A DNA stretch of 8,159 bases, taken from NCBI GenBank assembly GCA_937960715.1, contig CALGOO010000057.1, positions 1 through 8,159 on the forward strand, read 5' to 3'. This document shows, in pieces, positions 1 to 5,853 of the stretch (positions are counted from its first letter, which is position 1; the number at the start of each line of letters is the position of its first letter). The DNA comes from an uncultured Candidatus Competibacteraceae bacterium. GTDB taxonomy: Bacteria; Pseudomonadota; Gammaproteobacteria; Competibacterales; Competibacteraceae. The notes below the pieces were generated by a model. It did no database searches. It was not told the DNA's origin and worked only from the letters and a program-made list of their open reading frames with translations. A program made the translations under genes and the position numbers.

Positions 1-45
1 GGGGAGGGCAAGTCGTTGGCGCCAGCCCGTTTCCCCCCTCCCAAC

Positions 46-64
46 CTCCCCCCGCTGGGGGGAG
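46..64. repeat. G/C-run hairpin in the intergenic region
   Basis: A perfect 8-bp inverted repeat, CTCCCCCC and GGGGGGAG, is separated by the triplet GCT. It sits in a stretch of further C-runs and G-runs (positions 29-68) and is flanked by ACC and AGGT. It lies just past the stop of the minus-strand glucanase-like gene but has no T-run in that direction, so it is not a convincing intrinsic terminator. It resembles the short REP-like repeats scattered between genes in GC-rich proteobacteria; that identity is an inference. Nothing else is seen in positions 1-111. Confidence 0.45.
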
Positions 65-111
65 AGGTCTGAACGCTTACCTTGCAGGTAGCCATCTGGT
101 TCATCGCAACG

Positions 112-2151
112 TCAATCGAAAAACCGCTCCGCCACCAGCAACGGCAACACCCGCTGGATGATCGGATCGGCGGCGAAGTATCTTTGAATCACGCCATCTC
201 GTAGATGATTCGCCAGCGCGATCAGGATCATGCTCTGATCCAGCGCCAGGTAGTTGTAGGCCACCTGACCGGTCTTTGGGTCCACTGCGTCGTAGAAACC
301 GAAGTCGCCGTACAGCGGATAGCGTTCCGCCAATTGGCGCAGATTGGCGGTGGCCGCCGCCGGCTCGGTCAACAGCGCCAGCGCCGCCGCGTGCGGCGTG
401 ACCGCGCCGGCGGGATAGCCGCGCGCCCCGAGAACCCGTGCGCCGTATTCGCCGTAACCGTCACCGCTCGGCGTCGAACTGGGCGACAGGCCCCAGACTG
501 GATAGCCCAGGTGCTCCAGCGTGAACCGGCGGCTGAGTTCGGTATGCGCCCGCGCGTTTTGTCCCAGGCTGGCTGGCGCGTGACGCAACTCGTCCAGCAC
601 CAGCAGTGGCATCAGCGCCTCGAACAGGCTGCCGCCCCAGGACGGCAGATATTTCAATCCCTTCCAGGAATAGTAGCCGCCGGCGAACGTGAAACCGCTG
701 ACGGTTTTGTCGGCGCGGCTCTTGGGCGATTGCGACTGCCAGTCGAAGTGGGCCGGGAAGGTGCGCGCCATGCGATACCAGTGCTCCACCGGAGCCTCGC
801 CCTTGCCGATGGCGATCAGGCTCCCTAGCCGCGCCTCGCTGTAAAGCAGGCCATAACTGTATTCCGACCGGTGCGGCAGGTGGACGTAGTAGCCGTGCAT
901 CATCAACCGCTCGACCGGGTCGTAGAAAAAGCGGTAATCCTCTCGCTCGATCAATCGGGTGCAACGCGCCGCCAATTCGGGAACGCTGTTCCTCACCACC
1001 ATCAACCCAGCGGTCAGCCAGGCCGAATCCACGAACGAGAGAAAGTTGCTGGTGCGTTCCAGAGTGGTGGTGTCGTAGTAGTTGAAGAAAAAGCCGTGAT
1101 GGGTTTCCAGTCGTTCCAAGGTAGTCAAGGTTCGGCCGATCCGCGCCCGCGCCTCCTCCGGCCCGATCAGCTCCAGCTCCCGGGCCGAGACGATGTCGAT
1201 CAGGTACAGGCCGATGTTGGTGACGTTGGTGTAATCGCCCAGCCACGCGCGCTCAGGCTCAATCGAGCCATGGAGGCGTACGGTGTCGAACGGCAGGCCA
1301 TGGTCGCGGTCGCTGAGCGCCGCCAGCCCACGCCAGGTATCGCGCGCCAGCCGCCACAGAAAGGCGGGGGCGTCGGCCGGGTATTCTGTCGGGTCCGTCA
1401 GTAGCCGCTCTGGCCAGCCCGCCAGTCGGGCGCGGATGTGAGGCTGCGCCGCCGCCTTGCCGCCCAAGCTGGTCTCCCACGCGGTCTTTCGAGACGGGAT
1501 CACCGGCTCGCGGACGCTGGGACCGGGGTCGCCGGTCTTGATCAGGGTGATGTCGTCCAGCCAGTAGGCGCCGACGCGCACCGACGAGCGGCGCGGTTGC
1601 AACACGATCCCGAACTGGCGCAAGTGTTTCCAGTCGGCGATGCCGTTCATGCGGTTCAACGGAGTTTGAATGCGTTGCCAGTCGTCGGTAATCCCCGCGA
1701 CCATGGTGCTGCCCTGACGCAGCAAACCGGACGGCGCGTTCGGCAGCGGTTGCTTGAATTCGATCTTCAGCGCGTCGGCGTAGCCCGCCGCCGAATCGCC
1801 GCGAATCCAGAACTCCAGATGATCGTAGGCCGAGGCGTCGAGATCGGGCAGGGTGATCTGCCAGCCGAGGTCGCCGGTGGCGTCGGGGGCGAAGCGGTAA
1901 CGCAGATACAGCGCCCGACTGCGATCCGGCCCGGCCGCGGATTCCAGCCGATACCCGACTTGACCGGTCCGGCGGCCTGGCTCGGTCGCCCAGCCGCTCA
2001 TCGTTCCACCCAGGTTGGGAGTGCCGTCGAGCCGCTCGAAATCGTGCAGCAACAAGGAGGCGGTGGCGGGTTCGGCGGCCTGGACGGGCCACGGGGAGCA
2101 TAGGATCAAACCCCCAAGCAGGGCGAGCGGGAGGCGGAATAGGATCGACAT
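112..2151 (-). CDS. Secreted glucoamylase-like / DUF3131 family protein (GH144-like), with N-terminal carbohydrate-binding-like domain
   Basis: This 679-residue protein is probably a periplasmic or secreted glucan-active hydrolase. Residues 1-25 form a Sec signal peptide (hydrophobic core LALLGGLILCSPW, likely cleavage after VQA). Residues ~32-205 look like a beta-sandwich galactose-binding/CIA30-type module (LHDFE near 36, DHLEFWIRG near 110, YWLDDITL near 197). Residues ~255-665 match the COG5368/DUF3131 glucoamylase-like alpha/alpha barrel: TNIGLYLIDIVSARELELI (311-329), GFFFNYYDT (353-361), FVDSAWLTAGL (373-383), YYSWKGLKYLPSWGGSLFEALMP (493-515), GYGEYGA (565-571), VTPHAAALALL (584-594) and NYLALDQSMI (633-642). 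The family includes GH144 endo-beta-1,2-glucanases and the C-terminal domain of cyclic beta-1,2-glucan synthases, so a beta-glucan substrate is likely but unproven. The start is set by the signal peptide; no strong Shine-Dalgarno is visible. It appears to be a single-gene unit, divergent from the cassette block. Confidence 0.85.
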   Translation of the reverse strand: MSILFRLPLALLGGLILCSPWPVQAAEPATASLLLHDFERLDGTPNLGGTMSGWATEPGRRTGQVGYRLESAAGPDRSRALYLRYRFAPDATGDLGWQITLPDLDASAYDHLEFWIRGDSAAGYADALKIEFKQPLPNAPSGLLRQGSTMVAGITDDWQRIQTPLNRMNGIADWKHLRQFGIVLQPRRSSVRVGAYWLDDITLIKTGDPGPSVREPVIPSRKTAWETSLGGKAAAQPHIRARLAGWPERLLTDPTEYPADAPAFLWRLARDTWRGLAALSDRDHGLPFDTVRLHGSIEPERAWLGDYTNVTNIGLYLIDIVSARELELIGPEEARARIGRTLTTLERLETHHGFFFNYYDTTTLERTSNFLSFVDSAWLTAGLMVVRNSVPELAARCTRLIEREDYRFFYDPVERLMMHGYYVHLPHRSEYSYGLLYSEARLGSLIAIGKGEAPVEHWYRMARTFPAHFDWQSQSPKSRADKTVSGFTFAGGYYSWKGLKYLPSWGGSLFEALMPLLVLDELRHAPASLGQNARAHTELSRRFTLEHLGYPVWGLSPSSTPSGDGYGEYGARVLGARGYPAGAVTPHAAALALLTEPAAATANLRQLAERYPLYGDFGFYDAVDPKTGQVAYNYLALDQSMILIALANHLRDGVIQRYFAADPIIQRVLPLLVAERFFD

Positions 2152-2280
2152 GGGCTATGCGACAGGCTTTTACAGACGGATGGAGCGACATTGTAGACGA
2201 GTTACCAACGGCTTGGACGCCCCGCCTCTCGCGCCTCACGACCACCAAGGAGAGTTTTCAGGATTCATGACTCTGCAAGA

Positions 2281-2326
2281 ACATGATATATTTATTTATA
2301 AATCAATAATTTGAATAGATGAAAAG
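2281..2326. promoter_or_regulatory. AT-rich island, probable promoter region
   Basis: About 46 bases are almost entirely A/T inside a GC-rich window and include the palindrome ATTTATAAAT. The island lies ~130 bases upstream of the minus-strand glucanase-like gene and ~65 bases upstream of the plus-strand M23 gene, where divergent promoters would be expected. TTCAAA and AATATA on the minus strand, about 17 bases apart, could be -35 and -10 elements, but the match is loose. The rest of the 2152-2391 gap shows no gene. Confidence 0.3.
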
Positions 2327-2391
2327 CCATTGCGCCAGGCCGGCGCTAACTTGACGATCGGGTCCGCGCTCTTTGGGCACGACTCGTTTTC

Positions 2392-3114
2392 GTGGTAGAC
2401 GACATGCGAGACATGCGCGTGAAAGTCGAACCTGTCACCGTGGAGTTCCCACTCCGCGGCGAGTGGGAGGCTGAGCATACCCCCGCCGAACGGATACCAG
2501 GTCACGGTACGGACCAGATGGGGCAGACCTACGCCTACGATTTCGTGCGCATCGAGAAGGACCGAAAGGGCCTCAAATTCTTGCGCGGATCGATGCCGCG
2601 GTATTTTTTCCTGGGCGTAACGCTTGACGAATGCCATGGGTGGTCCGCGCCGATCTTCGCGCCCTGTTCGGGAACGGTCGTCGCCGCGAAAGATGGGTGG
2701 CCCGAAAGGAGGAGGCTGCATCTGCTCCGGGATCTGGCCGTGGTGTTGAAGAACGCCGTGATGTTCGACCCGCAACGGATAAACGACCTCCGACCATTGC
2801 TTGGAAACCACATCATTCTCAAGATGTCCGAGAAAGAAGTATATGCTTTCCCCGCCCACGCCCGCTGCGGCTCCATACGGGTTCGAGAAGGGGAGAAAGT
2901 GGCAACGGGTCAACAGGTTGCGGAAGTGGGGCACTCTGGCAACTCCACGGCGCCACATCTTCACTTCCACCTCATGGACAGGGCAAACATCCTTGAGGCG
3001 GCGGGTGTACCCTGTCGCTTCAGGGAATACGAAGCGCTTGGTGAGGATAGTGTCTGGCGCAAGGTTGTCGATGGCGTTCCGGGGAAAAGGGAGTTCGTTA
3101 GATATGCCGCATGA
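2392..3114 (+). CDS. M23 family metallopeptidase (LytM/Peptidase_M23), no signal peptide
   Basis: This 240-residue predicted zinc metallopeptidase belongs to the family that cuts peptide cross-links in peptidoglycan or related glycine-containing peptides. The metal-site signature appears intact: GHGTDQMGQTYAYDF near 37-51 (H38 and D50 as probable ligands), a beta-strand core W84-SAPIFAPCSGTVVA, the GHSGNS turn at 180-185, and HLHFHLMD at 189-196 with H189 and H191 in the catalytic/ligand positions. The N terminus is charged (MVDDMRDMRVKVE) with no signal peptide or membrane segment, which is unusual for a wall hydrolase. The GTG at 2392 gives the longest frame. ATG at 2404 or 2413 are equally possible; none has a good ribosome binding site. 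The stop codon touches an attC-like sequence, so this is read as the gene of an integron cassette. The true substrate and site of action are unknown. Confidence 0.8.
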   Translation: MVDDMRDMRVKVEPVTVEFPLRGEWEAEHTPAERIPGHGTDQMGQTYAYDFVRIEKDRKGLKFLRGSMPRYFFLGVTLDECHGWSAPIFAPCSGTVVAAKDGWPERRRLHLLRDLAVVLKNAVMFDPQRINDLRPLLGNHIILKMSEKEVYAFPAHARCGSIRVREGEKVATGQQVAEVGHSGNSTAPHLHFHLMDRANILEAAGVPCRFREYEALGEDSVWRKVVDGVPGKREFVRYAA

Positions 3115-3186
3115 CCAGCGTTATGGAGTTGGACTCGCCGCGTGGACGTTTCGCGCCGACTCCGCTCGCCGCGCGCGGCGTTAGGC
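3109..3186 (+). other. attC-like integron recombination site (after the M23 gene)
   Basis: The right end is a perfect R' core, GTTAGGC at 3180-3186 (consensus GTTRRRY), in the typical context CGGCGTTAGGC. The left end, GCATGAC at 3109-3115, matches the expected complement GCCTAAC at 5 of 7 positions and overlaps the M23 stop codon. Between them GGAGTTGG (3125-3132) pairs with CCGACTCC (3156-3163) except for one T/G pair, as L'' and L' would, with AGC/GCT extending the stem past a 5-base bulge. A 14-bp palindrome, CGCCGCGCGCGGCG, fills 3167-3180. Orientation agrees with the plus-strand genes on both sides. The weak left core and asymmetric arms keep confidence moderate. Confidence 0.55.
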
Positions 3187-3196
3187 ACGGCGACAT

Positions 3197-3625
3197 ATGC
3201 GGCTTTGGTCGTTGCATCCACAGTACCTGGACCCGCAAGGGCTGGTAGCGCTATGGCGAGAGGCCCTGCTCGCCCAGGCCGTGCTTCGTGGCGAAACGCG
3301 CGGGTATCGTCATCATCCACAGTTGGACCGGTTCAAGGACAATGCGGCGCCGCTGGCGGCTATTTCGCTGTATCTGAAAGCTGTTCATGTCGAGGCGGAG
3401 GCGCGGGGTTACTCCTTTGACAAGAGCAAGATCAAGCAAGCGCACAAGCAAGTCGCTCTCGCCGTGACATCCGGTCAAATGGAATATGAGTGGGCGCACC
3501 TTATGGCAAAGCTCAAGGTGCGTAATCCGGCCCATTATCGGCGGTGGCGTGAAACTGAATCGCCAGCGCCACATCCGCTGTTTGAAATGCGCGCTGGAGA
3601 AGTCGAATCATGGGAGCGCCAGTGA
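3197..3625 (+). CDS. Pyrimidine dimer DNA glycosylase / endonuclease V family protein (PF03013)
   Basis: This 142-residue DNA-repair enzyme is predicted to excise UV-induced cyclobutane pyrimidine dimers by glycosylase/AP-lyase chemistry, as T4 endonuclease V (DenV) does. The N terminus MRLWSLHPQYLD (1-12) followed by GLVALWREALLAQAVL (15-30) and RGYRHHPQLDRF (35-46) is the hallmark of the bacterial branch. The C-terminal EYEWAHLMAKL (97-107), RNPAHYRRW (109-117) and PHPLF (125-129) blocks are also present, so the gene looks complete. R21-E22 aligns with the catalytic R22-E23 of DenV. Alternatives are unlikely given motif order and length. The ATG lies only 10 bases after the R' core of the preceding attC-like site, a short leader typical of cassette genes, with no clear ribosome binding site. 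A second attC-like core begins 6 bases after the stop. The gene therefore appears to be one integron cassette, presumably expressed from an upstream promoter. Confidence 0.85.
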   Translation: MRLWSLHPQYLDPQGLVALWREALLAQAVLRGETRGYRHHPQLDRFKDNAAPLAAISLYLKAVHVEAEARGYSFDKSKIKQAHKQVALAVTSGQMEYEWAHLMAKLKVRNPAHYRRWRETESPAPHPLFEMRAGEVESWERQ

Positions 3626-3631
3626 AATGGC

Positions 3632-3694
3632 GCCCAACAAGCTCGCCAGCCGGCGTTCTTGTCGCTGCTTCGCGCCGTCAGCGCCGGGCTAAGC
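3632..3694 (+). other. Degenerate attC-like site (after the glycosylase gene)
   Basis: A perfect R'' core, GCCCAAC at 3632-3638 (consensus RYYYAAC), is followed by AAG as in many attC sites. AGCCGGCG (3648-3655) pairs with CGCCGGGCT (3682-3690) with one unpaired G, the kind of extrahelical base found in attC stems. The right core is poor: GCTAAGC at 3688-3694 lacks the GTT needed for strand exchange and overlaps the stem. It is best read as a decayed or truncated attC that closes the cassette block. Confidence 0.4.
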
Positions 3695-3715
3695 TTTAAT
3701 GAGCTAAGCTTCAAC
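3686..3715. repeat. 15-bp tandem duplication
   Basis: Two adjacent 15-base units, GGGCTAAGCTTTAAT and GAGCTAAGCTTCAAC, agree at 12 of 15 positions. The duplication covers the spot where the right core of the attC-like site should be and may have destroyed it. No function is evident. Confidence 0.6.
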
Positions 3716-3824
3716 ACAAGGACGTTCCCGGCGATCCAGCAAGGGAGGCCATGACGAAAGGCGTGGCGATTGATCATTCATCGATTGGCAGTCAATCATT
3801 CCCCCCGTATCGCGCCACGGAACC

Positions 3825-3828
3825 GGAG
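3825..3828 (+). promoter_or_regulatory. Shine-Dalgarno (GGAG) for the DUF4124 protease
   Basis: GGAG lies 5 bases before the ATG at 3834. The in-frame ATG at 3873 has no comparable motif, so this site favours the earlier start, although 3873 would give a more ordinary signal peptide. Confidence 0.5.
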
Positions 3829-3833
3829 AGCGC

Positions 3834-4991
3834 ATGGAGATACTACTTGTGACTTGGCTTTCGCGTGCATCGATGAGCCGTATCGGCGGGAGTGGGCAGC
3901 ACCCTGGAAGGTATCTTGGGTTCGTCGGCGGCCTGGGTCTGTGCGCGCTGGTCGTGGGTGCTCCCGCGCTCGCCGAGATGTACAAATATCAGGACGAGCA
4001 TGGCCGCTGGCAATATACCGACCGGCCCCGCCCCGACCTGCGCCAACCGGTCGCGATCCTGCCCATCCCGGCCGCCAAAACCGGAACGGGTCCAGATCAA
4101 GACTTGAACGCCTGGTTGCGCGCTAAGTTTTCACCTCAGAACCCAATCCAGGAAGCGACGCTGAGCACGGTCACGGTCAAAACCCCGGTGGGAACCGGCT
4201 CCGGGTTTTTCATCTCCACCACCGGCCATATCCTCACCAACAAGCATGTGGTCAAGCTGCCCGAATCGAAGCGCGAGGAGATCCAGCGGCAGTTCGGCGA
4301 CGCCGAGCAGAAACTCGAACGCTATCGCCAGCGATTGAGCTGGCGCGAGCGGGAATTGAGCGCCTCCGGCAAGGATCTCGCCCATTATGAGGCGCACCTT
4401 CGCTCCTTGCCGGAGGGCGCGCGGAAAGCCGACAAACAGGCGTACCACCAGTCCAGGCAGGACCAGTACCAGACCTTGCGACAGGAGTTGGCCGCCGACC
4501 GCCGCAAGCTGCAGGAAATGGAAGACACGTTCACCACCAAGCGGCGCGAAATCGACTGGAGCCTGACCCTGTCCAGCGCCGCCAGCAACTTCACCATCGT
4601 CCTCAAGGACGGCGCCGAATTGAGCGCGTCCCTTCTGGCGGTCAGCGCGGACCACGATCTGGCCCTGCTCAAGCTCGACCAGCGCCAGACGCCGGCCTTG
4701 CTTCCGGCGGCGCTCCAGGACATCGGTCAAGGCGTGGCGGTATACGCCATCGGTTCGCCGGTGGGGCTGCGCGACTCGATCAGCGCCGGCGTGGTGTCCG
4801 GCATCGAATCCACCTTCATTCGCACCGATGCCAAAATCTATCCGGGCAATAGCGGCGGCCCACTGATCCTGGCCAACGGCCGGGTCGTTGGAGTCAACAC
4901 CAAGAAGCAAATCACCGAGCGGTTCGAGGGGATCGGTTACGCCATCGACATCGATACCGCGTTGCGGGAGTTCGCCAGTCACCTGCGTTGA
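3834..4991 (+). CDS. Exported DUF4124 + trypsin-like (S1C/HtrA-type) serine protease with coiled-coil insertion
   Basis: This 385-residue predicted periplasmic serine protease has a hydrophobic export signal at ~27-47 (YLGFVGGLGLCALVVGAPALA), with cleavage likely just before EMYKYQ. A DUF4124 motif follows (MYKYQDEHGRWQYTDRP, 49-65). The HtrA-like domain begins near 112. The triad appears complete: H138 in TNKHVV, D275 in DHDLALLKL, S340 in YPGNSGGP; GTGSGFFIS marks the first strand. H138 and D275 are 137 residues apart, against about 30 in DegP, because residues ~143-242 form a charged Glu/Arg/Lys/Gln-rich helical segment, probably a coiled coil. There is no PDZ domain; the protein ends soon after the barrel. 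The start at 3834 is chosen for its ribosome binding site; ATG 3873 (residue 14) is the alternative. Likely roles are envelope protein quality control or processing of a specific partner; the substrate is unknown. The next feature begins 4 bases after the stop. Confidence 0.82.
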   Translation: MEILLVTWLSRASMSRIGGSGQHPGRYLGFVGGLGLCALVVGAPALAEMYKYQDEHGRWQYTDRPRPDLRQPVAILPIPAAKTGTGPDQDLNAWLRAKFSPQNPIQEATLSTVTVKTPVGTGSGFFISTTGHILTNKHVVKLPESKREEIQRQFGDAEQKLERYRQRLSWRERELSASGKDLAHYEAHLRSLPEGARKADKQAYHQSRQDQYQTLRQELAADRRKLQEMEDTFTTKRREIDWSLTLSSAASNFTIVLKDGAELSASLLAVSADHDLALLKLDQRQTPALLPAALQDIGQGVAVYAIGSPVGLRDSISAGVVSGIESTFIRTDAKIYPGNSGGPLILANGRVVGVNTKKQITERFEGIGYAIDIDTALREFASHLR

Positions 4992-4995
4992 ACGC

Positions 4996-5178
4996 AGAGA
5001 CTGTCGAAAAGCTCATCTTTCAAGGAAATCACCTTAGAGCCTGTATAAAAACTAACTCCTTGATTTATATGACTGTCGATTCGGGCTTTCAGCCGGTTTT
5101 TGGCCTACACAGTAGGATATGGCCTAGCCCAGGAAAAATTTTTCTTAAAAATCAATGAAGAGTTTTTCGACAGTCTCT
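4996..5178. mobile_element. MITE-like element with 19-bp terminal inverted repeats
   Basis: AGAGACTGTCGAAAAGCTC (4996-5014) and the reverse complement of 5160-5178 agree at 18 of 19 positions. The 183-bp interval is clearly richer in A/T than its surroundings and has no coding capacity. It carries an inner inverted pair (TTGATTT at 5059-5065 with AAATCAA at 5149-5155) and the palindrome GAAAAATTTTTC near 5133-5144. Terminal repeats of this type are usual for insertion sequences and their non-autonomous derivatives. A possible decayed target duplication is GAACGC (4990-4995) against GAATGC (5181-5186), with two extra bases on the right. The loop is too long for a terminator. I cannot name the parent family. 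Confidence 0.6.
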
Positions 5179-5182
5179 TAGA

Positions 5183-5437
5183 ATGCGGCAACTGTTTCGT
5201 GGAATCCTGCGCGGTGCCGCGAACTTGAGAAAGGCTCCCAAGGACGATCCGCAAAGCCCAGCCGAATTTGTCAAGCAACATATACCGCTCCACGCCACCG
5301 CCTTCGCGATTCGCGATTCGCGCTTTCATCTGTGAAAACCCCACTAACTGGCGCTGCTCGACGTGTTGCGAGAATGGTTGGGAAACGAACTCTCGCGCAC
5401 CGAGAATCTGGATCGGTTTCTGTCGCCCACTCCATAG
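5183..5437 (+). pseudogene. Unidentified degraded coding fragment
   Basis: Between the inverted-repeat element and the ATPase break point lies ~255 bases belonging to neither. On the plus strand one frame reads 50 residues from ATG 5183 (MRQLFRGILRGAANLRKAP...) to TGA 5333, then, after a second stop at 5345, a further 29 residues in the same frame (LALLDVLREWLG...RFLSPTP) to TAG 5435. The second part looks like a real protein C terminus (helical and charged). I do not recognise the family; a transposase or small accessory gene remnant is possible. The opposite strand is also open here, as an extension of the ATPase frame, but its sequence does not look like an ATPase. Confidence 0.25.
5303..5323. 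repeat. 7-bp tandem repeat, three units
   Basis: The unit TTCGCGA occurs twice, followed by TTCGCGC. Because 7 is not a multiple of 3, any change in copy number would shift the reading frame. It lies in the middle of the degraded fragment, about 10 bases before its first stop codon. Confidence 0.65.
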
Positions 5438-5449
5438 CGGCAGGGCGCT

Positions 5450-5758
5450 GATGAAAACGACGATGGCGATGACCACGGCGTCCTTGAGATCGCCCACCGC
5501 GCCCGCCAGCACGGCCGCGCCGAGCAGGACGATGACGAGAAAGCTCCTGAACTGGTCGAGGAACTTGAGCCAGACCGGGCGCGGCGCCGGCTCGGCGAGG
5601 CGGTTAGGACCGTGGCGCTGGCGGCGGGTTTGCGCCTCGGCGGCCGTCAGTCCCGTCGTCGGATCGACCGCCAGTTGACTGGCGACGATTTCAGCGGTTT
5701 CGGCGTGCCAAGGCAGATCCGCGCTTGAGGCAGGAAGGCCTGGCGTTGACGAAGGCAT
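5450..5758 (-). pseudogene. Truncated cation-transporting P-type ATPase (N-terminal piece only)
   Basis: Residues 1-~102 match the start of a type II cation-transporting P-type ATPase (PacL/Ca2+-ATPase-like): the cation-ATPase N-terminal domain (WHAETAEIVASQL at 17-29, GLTAAEAQTRRQRHGPNRL at 36-54) and the first membrane helices (FLVIVLLGAAVLAGAVGD at 73-90, then DAVVIAIVVF to 102). At ~5450 the expected continuation stops and unrelated sequence follows. The frame stays open to 5105 by chance, giving 217 residues that end inside the inverted-repeat element. A functional enzyme needs about 900 residues, including the phosphorylated DKTGT loop, and none of this remains on the distal side. It is therefore a broken gene. 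It starts 95 bases after the mdh stop, with only a weak ribosome binding site (GAGA). Confidence 0.8.
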
Positions 5759-5853
5759 TGCGATTTTCTCTTTACACGGCGCCGGGATTGTCCGCGCAGC
5801 CGATCCATAGGGCAGCGGAGTATTGCCAGGCGGTCAGTCGATAGCGCTGGCGT

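Noticed and set aside
3751..3852. 33-codon reading frame (MTKGVAIDHSSIG...) after AAGGGAGG, overlapping the start of the DUF4124 protease
   Set aside because: The Shine-Dalgarno is only 2 bases from the ATG, the product resembles no leader peptide, and no attenuator structure follows. It could be chance.
4996..5178. The 19-bp inverted repeats as a bidirectional terminator for the protease gene
   Set aside because: The arms are separated by ~145 bases, far too long for an intrinsic terminator loop; transposon termini explain them better.
5105..5449. The open extension of the ATPase frame as a real C-terminal domain
   Set aside because: It shows no ATPase similarity, changes character abruptly at ~5450 and terminates inside the inverted-repeat element.
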